In this document: in pieces, positions 53,421 to 61,537 of the stretch
How positions within the stretch are numbered: position 1 is the stretch's first letter
Layout of the letters: every line of letters begins with the position of its first letter
DNA from: Flavobacterium sp. AED
GTDB lineage: Bacteria; Bacteroidota; Bacteroidia; Flavobacteriales; Flavobacteriaceae
Assembly (NCBI RefSeq): GCF_000812945.1
Contig: NZ_JSYM01000003.1
Location: 248,001-312,000 of the forward strand
Direction: 5' to 3'
DNA length: 64,000 nucleotides
Made by a program: the position numbers and the translations under genes
The notes under the pieces: generated by a model
Told to the model about the DNA's origin: nothing
The model's input: the letters and a program-made list of their open reading frames with translations, nothing else
Database searches by the model: none

Positions 53421-54148
53421 TATGCCAAACTACTTTTTGAAGATTTAAAAAAATTCTTAATAGGATTAAACAATTTAATACCTACACCTAAAACACCAAA
53501 ATACCTGAAAATAAGTTTAAAGGAATCCTTCCTAAAGTCTACATCTTCAGTTGTGCTAGACAACCCTGTTATATTGTAAACAGATATCGTTTTTTCTAGA
53601 TAATTAAATTTAAAATTTTTAGATGACCATAATTTTAAATTCATCACATAATCTTCCATTAATTTATAATCATCCCCGTATTGATATTCTTCAAATACTG
53701 TTTTGGGAAATAAAATACTTTGATGGCAAATATTTCTATTTATTAATTTCGCAGTACTAAACTCACCTCCATATAATTTATTTGATGGCGACAACAAAAC
53801 ATCTCCGTAATAAATAGTTTTTTCATCCAACAGAAGACCGGATAATTCTTGAAGATTTATGACTAATTGATCGTCAGCACCTAAAAAAAGGATGTACTTT
53901 CCTGATGCCATCGAAACTCCTTTATTCATTGCATCATAAATTCCAGAATCCTTTTCAGAAATAAACTTAGAAATATATTTTTGATATTTCTTAATGATAT
54001 TTATAGTATTATCAGTAGATAAGCCATCAATTATGATAACTTCCGTTTGTTCGTTTATTCGGGATATAAGACTCTCTAAAACATCTACTATATGCTTTTC
54101 AGCATTATAAGTAACGATAATGATTGTAACTAAATATTTTTTATGCAT
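53420..54148 (-). CDS. Glycosyltransferase family 2 (WcaA-like)
   Basis: This 242-residue compact GT2 has YLVTIIIVTYNAEKHIVDVL, TEVIIIDGLSTDNT, SEKDSGIYDAMNKGV and YILFLGADDQL with the acidic metal site, followed by a DYVMNLKLW block. It is similar in layout to the gene at 24316-25098. It overlaps the polymerase gene start region by 8 nt and the acyltransferase gene by 1 nt, so all three are coupled. Donor unknown. Confidence 0.9.
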   Translation of the reverse strand: MHKKYLVTIIIVTYNAEKHIVDVLESLISRINEQTEVIIIDGLSTDNTINIIKKYQKYISKFISEKDSGIYDAMNKGVSMASGKYILFLGADDQLVINLQELSGLLLDEKTIYYGDVLLSPSNKLYGGEFSTAKLINRNICHQSILFPKTVFEEYQYGDDYKLMEDYVMNLKLWSSKNFKFNYLEKTISVYNITGLSSTTEDVDFRKDSFKLIFRYFGVLGVGIKLFNPIKNFFKSSKSSLA

Positions 54149-55433
54149 TGGTGTTTCTTAAGGAGAGATAGTATGAAATAAAGACAAAAAAAGGCAGCAC
54201 AACTAATAAATTTATAAAATCAGCTAAAGCAGATTGAAAATCAGATTCTAATTTTAAAGCAGCATTTAAAAATAAAAAATAAACTATACATCCAAATATA
54301 TTGGATGGCAACAAATAAAAAAGTCTATTTCTGAAAAATGAAAAAATAGCCCCAATTACAAAACAATAAAGGGGTGAATAAATAATTCCAAAATATACAT
54401 AACTAAAAACATTCATTCTTGCATTTGGCCCTCTAAACTCAACATCAGGATGGTGATATTGCATTATAAAATACCCCATTGGCTCTGGAACCATTGACCT
54501 GGGAATAATCCTTAATAAACTTAATGGACCACCAAATAAAGCAACAAACCAATTAACCGTTGGAATTAAATCTATGATATTATTAGGATAAGCCATATAA
54601 TAAACATCCCCAGACTGACCTATTCTTAATAATAAAAAAATAAAAGGATTGGCTTCTGCTTCGGATAACATTATTACTGCAAAAGCAGTTATTAGAGCAA
54701 CAACCCCAAATTTGAGTATGAATTTTTTTATAGTAAAAAACAAAGAAGTATTGCCCCATCGCATAGAATACAAAGCATAGATAAAAAAAGCAAGACCAAA
54801 AGACATAAAAGCACCTTTGGAACCTGAAAGAATTGAAAACAAAAGAATGAATGCAACACTAATATTGGTATATATTTTAAAAAAAAAGCTCTTCCTTTTA
54901 AAGTATATAAAAAATATTGTCAAAAATATATGACACTGAAGCGTCACATCTAAGATTCTTTTTAATAAATTATTAATACCACCACTTTCCCCATAAATAC
55001 CTAACCTTGACTCTGCGAACAAAGGAATCCCAACTAATTTATATGAAAATAGTTGAAGCCCAATATTAGTAAAACCTATTAAAATAAAAAACCATTTAAT
55101 GAATCTGATTTCTTGAACATTTTCATCTTGTCTTTTACCAGACATAATCTTATCAACTCTTATTGGTGAAAACATCCTAAACCCAAGGAAAAAAAACATT
55201 TGAGTAAGGACAAAAGAGAGAAATATTCTATTCGTAATTGCATTTACAAAAAATAAAAAAACGGGAACAGTAATGGACATCGCCGAAAAAAAACAAGTAA
55301 ATGTAAATGGATCTAATAATGATATATAATATTTTTTAAAAACTATATAGTACACTAAAGCAACAATCAAGACGCTTGCTAAATATTTAGGCCAATTTTC
55401 AAAAAGTAATACAAAGTACTCAAATGAATCCAT
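54141..55433 (-). CDS. wzy: Wzy-like repeat-unit polymerase
   Basis: This 430-residue protein has roughly ten to twelve hydrophobic segments and a larger loop between residues ~250 and 340. Features such as LLFSILSGSKGAFMSFGLAFF (shown in part) and SRLGIYGESGGIN are typical of the O-antigen/oligosaccharide repeat-unit polymerases. These join repeat units on the periplasmic side of the inner membrane. Wzy proteins have low sequence identity, so the call rests on topology, length and a position between GT genes in a cluster that also has Wzx and Wzz. Confidence 0.78.
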   Translation of the reverse strand: MDSFEYFVLLFENWPKYLASVLIVALVYYIVFKKYYISLLDPFTFTCFFSAMSITVPVFLFFVNAITNRIFLSFVLTQMFFFLGFRMFSPIRVDKIMSGKRQDENVQEIRFIKWFFILIGFTNIGLQLFSYKLVGIPLFAESRLGIYGESGGINNLLKRILDVTLQCHIFLTIFFIYFKRKSFFFKIYTNISVAFILLFSILSGSKGAFMSFGLAFFIYALYSMRWGNTSLFFTIKKFILKFGVVALITAFAVIMLSEAEANPFIFLLLRIGQSGDVYYMAYPNNIIDLIPTVNWFVALFGGPLSLLRIIPRSMVPEPMGYFIMQYHHPDVEFRGPNARMNVFSYVYFGIIYSPLYCFVIGAIFSFFRNRLFYLLPSNIFGCIVYFLFLNAALKLESDFQSALADFINLLVVLPFFVFISYYLSLRNTNA

Positions 55434-55439
55434 CCCTAA

Positions 55440-56693
55440 TTATATTATTTTTTTATAAAACGATTCGTGTTTTTTTGCAACCTGCATATAACCAAATCTA
55501 TCTTCTATATCGTTACGCATTGCAATAGGATCCCACTTTAAAGAGAGAGCTAAAATAATTTTTTCAGCCATATCATCCGTATTAAAAGGTTTAGATAAGA
55601 ACCCGTTAAAATTCTCTACAATTATATCTAAAAGCCCCGAAGTTCCAAAAGCTACAACCGGAACCCCACAACTAATAGATTCAATAGCTACTTGACCGAA
55701 TGTTTCAAGATAAGACGGAACTACAACTAAATCAGCAGAACAATATATTCTATTAATTAATTCTAAGTCATTAATTTTACCAACTGACTTCAATTCAATA
55801 TTATTTGACAATTTAATTTTTTTAATAGTAGGGTCGCCAAACACCAGCAACGTTAATTGCTCATTATTAAGTAATTGCCCCGCAAGCAAAATAGCTCTTT
55901 CTAAATTAACATATCCTTTTAGCTCATCTGTTAAACCATTAATGGCTCCAAAAACGACAACTTTATTTTTTTGTGGAATGTCTAAAATAGCTTTACACTC
56001 CTTTTTATTTTTTAATTCCCAAGAATTAACTTGAATTGGATTATGAATTATTTGAGGGTTGCATTTTTTCCATAAAAAAGATTTTTTTGTTTCTTCAGAA
56101 AGCCAAGAACTAACAACTACAGGATGTATCTTTACCCTACTAAAAATATATTTTTTTCTTTTCCAAGTCCATTTATCAATGTCTATTCCTTTTGTAGATT
56201 GTGGTTTATTTAGAGCTGAATAGCCTTCAACAAACCGCATTGTATTTTTAATATCAGTATGCTCTGCTCCCAGCAACGGCCAAGTATCATGAAATGTCCA
56301 TACAATAGGTTTTTTAATTTTCATCAAATCTTCTAAACGGATGGTCTCATTTCCTATCCAATGCAAATGCAAAATATCAAATTCAAGATTTGCTAATCTA
56401 CTACCTACTGTAGATGGAAAAAAATTAATGGATCTACCCGAATGATTCGATGATCTTTGCAAAAAAAGTACTGACTTGTATGCTAACCTAACTCGAATAT
56501 AAAGCCATATTTTATCCCATAAACTTGTACTCAAACAAATGTTTTTTGAGTTTTCAGAATGAGTTACAACAGCAATTTTTGAATCAATTCCATCAATCAA
56601 AGACAAAGCTTCATTTAATCGAGTCATAGCGACACTAGCACCTCCATAATCATCACTATATCCTAAATGCAGTACCTTAATTACTTGTTTCAT
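55440..56693 (-). CDS. Glycosyltransferase family 4 (GT-B)
   Basis: This 417-residue protein begins KQVIKVLHLGYSDDYGGASV, the GT-B acceptor-side glycine loop. It has FDILHLHWIGNETIRLEDL and PIVWTFHDTWPLLGAEHTD, with the HDxWP block common in some GT4 enzymes. PSYLETFGQVAIESISCGVP is the donor-site E-x7-E pattern, followed by NFNGFLSKPF. I use the ATG at 56691-56693, since the longer reading needs a TTG at 56729 and adds a hydrophobic stretch not seen in the family. It precedes the polymerase gene by 6 bp. Confidence 0.9.
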   Translation of the reverse strand: MKQVIKVLHLGYSDDYGGASVAMTRLNEALSLIDGIDSKIAVVTHSENSKNICLSTSLWDKIWLYIRVRLAYKSVLFLQRSSNHSGRSINFFPSTVGSRLANLEFDILHLHWIGNETIRLEDLMKIKKPIVWTFHDTWPLLGAEHTDIKNTMRFVEGYSALNKPQSTKGIDIDKWTWKRKKYIFSRVKIHPVVVSSWLSEETKKSFLWKKCNPQIIHNPIQVNSWELKNKKECKAILDIPQKNKVVVFGAINGLTDELKGYVNLERAILLAGQLLNNEQLTLLVFGDPTIKKIKLSNNIELKSVGKINDLELINRIYCSADLVVVPSYLETFGQVAIESISCGVPVVAFGTSGLLDIIVENFNGFLSKPFNTDDMAEKIILALSLKWDPIAMRNDIEDRFGYMQVAKKHESFYKKII

Positions 56694-56866
56694 ACCATAT
56701 AAAATTAATATAATCCCATATTTAAACAAAAAAAAACTTATTTAATAAAAAGACCAATAGAAAAATCAATTATTTCCTTACTTTCTAATTCAATTAGTAA
56801 AACAAAAAAATTATAAATTTTTCTAAATAAATCCACTATAAACTAGATGCTTAATAAAAATAAGTC

Positions 56867-57790
56867 TTACTTTTTTTTGATGACTTGCTTAACAAGTTGC
56901 TTAAATGAAGAATAATATAGTATAATAGTGCTTGGAGCTTCCTTTGCTAAGCCATAAGAATCAGCTGCTCTATTTGCAACAAAAATAGTGGGATGTATTA
57001 TATTTAATGGTAAAGGAGTCACTTCCATATTCGCATAAGGACTATTTTCATCTACTGTATGAGTGCCGTCATCATTAAAGCCAACATTAGTAATCATATT
57101 ATTATTAGGAATAACTGATAGGTATCCATTGATTGTATTAGAGAAAAAATATTGATAGTCCCAAGTATTTATTAATCCTTTTTTTGTTCTAACAAAACAA
57201 TTATAAAGAAAATTTTTGATTTTTTTATTATCAGTTACTTTTGAAAGAAAATCATTTTTTTTAGCTTTTTCCAAATCTGTTAGATTTACATCATAATTTA
57301 CCCAAACTCTTCTCCAGCTGGCCCATCCCCATACATGGGTTAAATTAGAAAAATAATAATCCGCATCACCACGTTTAATATTATCCTGAAAATTGCAACC
57401 GCAAATATGTCCTATTCTATTATCATCACGGTATTGTTCTAATCGTTCATCACAAAATCTAAAAAAATCAAAATTAGGCACACAATCATCTTCTAAAATT
57501 ATACCTTCTTCTTCATTTTCAAAAAACCAAGTAATAGCCTGACTAACCGCAATTTTACAACCTAAATTTTCATCCCTATAAAGTGTTTTTATTTCGCAAT
57601 CCCAATCTATATTTTTTACAACATCCTTAGTTTCTTTACACAATATAAAATCTCTATCATTTGATCTTGGCCCATCCGCTGCTATATAAAGTTTTTTTGG
57701 TTTTGACTTACGAATAGCATCAAATACTTTTTGAGTTTCTTTAGGTCTATTAAAAACTAAAAACAATACGGGTGATTTTACTGAATACAT
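56867..57790 (-). CDS. GT-A-fold glycosyltransferase (GNT-I-like nucleotide-sugar transferase)
   Basis: This 307-residue protein starts SPVLFLVFNRPKETQKVFDAI and has KKLYIAADGPRSND, YRDENLGCKIAVSQAI and IILEDDCVPNFDFFRFC, where the EDD cluster would bind the metal. THVWGWASWRRVW is strongly conserved in this group. It transfers a sugar to the growing repeat unit; the donor is unknown. It overlaps the flippase stop by 1 nt, so the two are co-translated. Confidence 0.85.
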   Translation of the reverse strand: MYSVKSPVLFLVFNRPKETQKVFDAIRKSKPKKLYIAADGPRSNDRDFILCKETKDVVKNIDWDCEIKTLYRDENLGCKIAVSQAITWFFENEEEGIILEDDCVPNFDFFRFCDERLEQYRDDNRIGHICGCNFQDNIKRGDADYYFSNLTHVWGWASWRRVWVNYDVNLTDLEKAKKNDFLSKVTDNKKIKNFLYNCFVRTKKGLINTWDYQYFFSNTINGYLSVIPNNNMITNVGFNDDGTHTVDENSPYANMEVTPLPLNIIHPTIFVANRAADSYGLAKEAPSTIILYYSSFKQLVKQVIKKK

Positions 57791-59082
57791 TATTTAAAAA
57801 TTAAGATTGATTGTGTTTGTAATTTGAATATATGCCTTGTTTCCTTATAAAAAGCATAATAAAAATAAGAGGCATAACTTTGTGAAATTAATGTAGCAAT
57901 AGCTGCACCATTAATCCCATATTTTGGTATTAAAATTACATTTAAAATGATGTTAATTACCAAACCCTGAATTGATTTTGTAAAATTATGTCTACTTAAA
58001 TTTTCTATAACTAGAAAATTTCCTGCAGCCATTCCCCAAAATACAAATACACCTGTCCATATACTCACTTTTAGAGTAAATACTGCCGACATGTATTCAT
58101 CTCCATATAAATGAAAAATTATTGGCTCTGAAAAAAACATAAAAAATATTGAAATACTAAAGCTTAGTAAAAAAAGAATTTTTAAAAGTTTTAGACATGC
58201 TTGTTTATAAAGTAAACCTTCTTCATTATTTTTATTTATCAAACTCGGAAAAGTTGAAGTAACAAAAATGGAAGGAATAAAATACCACAATTCTGTAAAA
58301 CGAGTAGATATTGAGTAATAACCCACGAACTTATCGCCTAATATTTCTCCAATCATTACCTGGTCTAATCTCATGTACAGCATAATAATAACCCCTGAAA
58401 GGATCAAAGGCCAGCATTGTCTAAATAATAATTGACAATACTTAATGTTAAACTTCCACTTTATAACCTTTTCAAAACCATAATTAAAGACTAATCCTAA
58501 AGCCCCTAGAAAAAACTCAATTAATGTTGCCAATACTAGAAACATTAAGGATAATCCACGATATATTATAATAAGCTTAACAATAGCTACCAATAAAAAG
58601 GCAGAGTTCTTTATCAAAACAGTTTTTTTTGACAACAATAAGGACTGGTTTTTTAAATCAATGACATCAAAAGATTGAAACCATAAATTTGCGGAAGTTA
58701 ATAGCCCTAACAAAATCAACTCCTTATCTGATTTAAAAACATACAAATACAAACATCCAATTAATGTACAAGCAAAGGATCCTGTAAGTCTAAGCCAAAA
58801 GGCCGTACCTAAAATAACATCTTCATTTTCTGTTTTTTCTAATAAATGCTTAACTAAAATTTGATCTAACCCTAGAGTAGAAAGTGCACTCATTAAAGCT
58901 ATTAAAGCTATTACGTAGTTCCACTTTCCAAAGAATTCCGGTCCTAAATACCTAGCAACCAAAATACCTACAAAAAGACCTATACCTAATCGTATTATTT
59001 TGTCAATTAAAAGCCACAGAGCATTTTTAGACGTATTAAGAGTAAGAATTTGAGTTACTTTCTTAATGATTTTGATTTTCAA
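57790..59082 (-). CDS. wzx: Wzx-type oligosaccharide flippase
   Basis: This 430-residue protein has about twelve transmembrane segments and the MOP-superfamily start KNALWLLIDKIIRLGIGLFV followed by ARYLGPEFFGKWNY. FRQCWPLILSGVIIMLYMRL with QVMIGEILGD is the usual second-half block. It flips undecaprenyl-linked repeat units to the periplasm for Wzy. The start is TTG (59080-59082); no ATG is in the frame before residue ~64, and the N-terminus fits the family. It lies 50 bp after the UXS-like gene. Confidence 0.9.
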   Translation of the reverse strand: MKIKIIKKVTQILTLNTSKNALWLLIDKIIRLGIGLFVGILVARYLGPEFFGKWNYVIALIALMSALSTLGLDQILVKHLLEKTENEDVILGTAFWLRLTGSFACTLIGCLYLYVFKSDKELILLGLLTSANLWFQSFDVIDLKNQSLLLSKKTVLIKNSAFLLVAIVKLIIIYRGLSLMFLVLATLIEFFLGALGLVFNYGFEKVIKWKFNIKYCQLLFRQCWPLILSGVIIMLYMRLDQVMIGEILGDKFVGYYSISTRFTELWYFIPSIFVTSTFPSLINKNNEEGLLYKQACLKLLKILFLLSFSISIFFMFFSEPIIFHLYGDEYMSAVFTLKVSIWTGVFVFWGMAAGNFLVIENLSRHNFTKSIQGLVINIILNVILIPKYGINGAAIATLISQSYASYFYYAFYKETRHIFKLQTQSILIFK

Positions 59083-59132
59083 ACTATTAAATCTATTTGT
59101 TATAGTTTAATTTATACCTAAAATCGGTAAAA

Positions 59133-60071
59133 CTATAATATGTTCTTAAAATATTCTATTGCTTTAACCAACCCTTCTTCTAACTGAATATTTGGCTCCC
59201 AATTGTTTAATTTTTGTTTTGCTAATGAAATATCTGGTTGACGTTGTTTAGGGTCGTCTTGTGGCAAAGGCATAAAAATAATTTTTGAACTAGACCCTGT
59301 CAGTTTTACTACTTTTTCAGCTAATTCTAACATTGTAAATTCATTAGGATTACCCAAATTTACAGGTCCTAAAAATGATTTATCAGAATTCATCATTCGA
59401 ATCATCCCCTCCACCAAGTCATCTACATATTGAAAGGATCTTGTTTGTGTCCCATCGCCAAAAATAGTAATATCTTCTCCTTTTAAAGCTTGTACAATAA
59501 AATTAGAAACTACTCTACCATCATTTGGATTCATATTAGGTCCATAGGTATTGAAAATTCTAATAATTTTAATTGCTACACCGTTTTGAAGGTGATAGTC
59601 CATAAACAAGGTTTCCGCACAACGTTTACCTTCATCATAACAGGAACGCAAACCTATAGGATTTACATTTCCCCAATAACTTTCAGTTTGTGGATGCACA
59701 TGCGGATCTCCGTACACTTCACTAGTACTGGCTTGTAATACCTTTGCTCCCACTCGTTTTGCCAACCCTAATACATTTATAGCTCCCATAACAGAAGTTT
59801 TTATTGTTTTTATTGGATTGTATTGATAATGTACTGGAGAGGCAGGACATGCTAGATTATAAATTTCATCTACTTCCGCAAAATACGGTTCGGTAATATC
59901 ATGTCGCACTAGCTCGAAAAAAGGATTATTTAATAATTCTAATATATTATTTTTATTTCCTGTAAAATAATTATCCAAACAAATAACTTCGTTACCTTCA
60001 TCTAATAAACGCTTACATAAATGCGACCCAACAAATCCGGCACCACCTGTTACTAATATTTTTTTTCTCAT
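59133..60071 (-). CDS. UDP-glucuronate decarboxylase (UDP-xylose synthase) family SDR
   Basis: This 312-residue enzyme has the UXS pattern: [65 protein letters not shown] and [13 protein letters not shown] with the catalytic Tyr and Lys, then [20 protein letters not shown]. It would make UDP-xylose from UDP-glucuronate. No UDP-glucose dehydrogenase is seen in the window, so UDP-glucuronate must come from elsewhere. It opens the wzx-glycosyltransferase run. Identity is high-confidence at family level. Confidence 0.93.
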   Translation of the reverse strand: MRKKILVTGGAGFVGSHLCKRLLDEGNEVICLDNYFTGNKNNILELLNNPFFELVRHDITEPYFAEVDEIYNLACPASPVHYQYNPIKTIKTSVMGAINVLGLAKRVGAKVLQASTSEVYGDPHVHPQTESYWGNVNPIGLRSCYDEGKRCAETLFMDYHLQNGVAIKIIRIFNTYGPNMNPNDGRVVSNFIVQALKGEDITIFGDGTQTRSFQYVDDLVEGMIRMMNSDKSFLGPVNLGNPNEFTMLELAEKVVKLTGSSSKIIFMPLPQDDPKQRQPDISLAKQKLNNWEPNIQLEEGLVKAIEYFKNIL

Positions 60072-60454
60072 AATTAATGTAGTATTGATAAACCTAATAT
60101 TTAAATCCCAAACTTTCCATTACTATTGTGGAAAAATATTTTTGACGAAAATACATTGGGAGTATTACTTTTATGCCAAATCCTATAAAATTAGGAAAGC
60201 AAAAATGTCAGTTTTGTTACCATTAATAATCGCAACTATGATATATTAAGGTTTGTATTCATTGTTGCTATAAATAATCTTAATTAATAATTATAAATAC
60301 AGTTTCATTTATTTGAAGAGAATCAAGAATGACTTATTCTATTTCAGAAGTGCTGCCGCAATTGCTGCAAAGAAAACTTCTGGATCTCATTGCTATTTTC
60401 TTGATTTTTTGATTTTTTTCCAAAATACAATACTTAAACTAATACTGTATAATT
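60072..60454. other. 383-bp intergenic region with a concentric inverted repeat
   Basis: No gene seen. The left part is AT-rich and must hold any promoter for the UXS-like gene, but I saw no clean TTG/TAnnTTTG pair. The right part, 60321-60406, is an imperfect palindrome with three nested levels (listed separately). Confidence 0.6.
60321..60406. repeat. Concentric 86-bp inverted repeat
   Basis: AATCAAGAA (60321-60329) pairs with TTCTTGATT (60398-60406), and CAGAAGT (60345-60351) pairs with ACTTCTG (60376-60382). Both pairs share the centre 60363.5 and are separated by 15-nt stretches on each side. GCAATTGC (60358-60365) sits near the middle. It lies about 50 bp after the Wzz-like stop and could be a terminator, attenuator or protein site. 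Confidence 0.7.
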
Positions 60455-61528
60455 TTATTTAATTTCAATAAAAATTCTTTTTGCAATCAAACTAAACACC
60501 ATCAAGAATCCTATCAAAAAAGCCCCAAAAAAAGTCCCTTTCACTTTACCAAACGTTTCTTTTTGTAATGGCAAAATTGGTTTATCTATAATTTGAATTA
60601 ATGGTGTCTCTTTCCGTAAAGTCACTTTGGCTAATTCAGTTTGTTTGACCAATTCCGTTAAGATAGCCGTATTAGCTTGAACATCTACTTGACGGCTTGC
60701 GGATGGAGCACGACGCACATTAAGCGCCGGATTCAGATTAAAGGTATTATCATTGGCGACAGCCACACCAGTAATAGCGCGATTCAATTCACCCCGAATA
60801 GAATCCGTTTGCCTTTCTAGGATATCCATATTCATTCGCGCTTTTTTGCTTTTGGAACTGACATAGAAATCAGAGACCTGTTTGGCCAGGGCTTCACAAA
60901 AATATTTGGCAAACAATTCATCTGTAGAAGTCATATCAATACTAATAATCGATACTTTTTTGTCTTTTTGTGCCACGGCTAATCCTTCTTTTGACAGATT
61001 TGCATAAATCACACCCAAAATACTGTCATGCACCCGCGTGAAATATTTTCTTTTTACATTTGGTAAAAACTGGATACTCTTGAATTTGGGATTGTCATTC
61101 CACTTGTCTCTCCATTTATTATTTTCAATATACATTTCTGCCAAAGAAATAACTTTTCCATTAGAAGTAACTGGACTCAATAAGGTTTGTTCAACCATAC
61201 TACGGGACTTGAACAACTCAGTCAAATTAGATCCTGTAAAAATACTCCCACCGCCTCCTCCAAGATCCAGACCAAGTGAACTCGCTAAACCTAAAGCTCC
61301 TCCAAGTCCACCACCAGACTTTTCATCTTCCAATGCAAAAGACAAAGTAGCAGTATAAACTGGTTTTTTAGTAAATGAGTACGCTAAACCTAAAGCTGCT
61401 CCAATTACTCCTGCTAATACTATAATTTTCCATTGGGATAGTAAATAGTCATATAATTCTTTGACTTTATTTATTAATTCTTTCAGAGTAATTTCTTCGC
61501 TGGCTATTTTCTTATTATCCATATTCAT
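60455..61528 (-). CDS. Wzz-type chain-length determinant / polysaccharide co-polymerase
   Basis: This 357-residue inner-membrane protein has an N-terminal transmembrane segment (LLSQWKIIVLAGVIGAALGL), a periplasmic domain with a glycine-rich loop (residues ~72-97), and a C-terminal transmembrane segment (GTFFGAFLIGFLMVF). It is a Wzz/PCP family protein. There is no C-terminal BY-kinase domain and no Walker motif, unlike Wzc. It sets chain length or couples export with the outer-membrane protein encoded 9 bp upstream. An alternative ATG two codons later is equally possible. Confidence 0.88.
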   Translation of the reverse strand: MNMDNKKIASEEITLKELINKVKELYDYLLSQWKIIVLAGVIGAALGLAYSFTKKPVYTATLSFALEDEKSGGGLGGALGLASSLGLDLGGGGGSIFTGSNLTELFKSRSMVEQTLLSPVTSNGKVISLAEMYIENNKWRDKWNDNPKFKSIQFLPNVKRKYFTRVHDSILGVIYANLSKEGLAVAQKDKKVSIISIDMTSTDELFAKYFCEALAKQVSDFYVSSKSKKARMNMDILERQTDSIRGELNRAITGVAVANDNTFNLNPALNVRRAPSASRQVDVQANTAILTELVKQTELAKVTLRKETPLIQIIDKPILPLQKETFGKVKGTFFGAFLIGFLMVFSLIAKRIFIEIK

Positions 61529-61537
61529 GTCCAGTTA

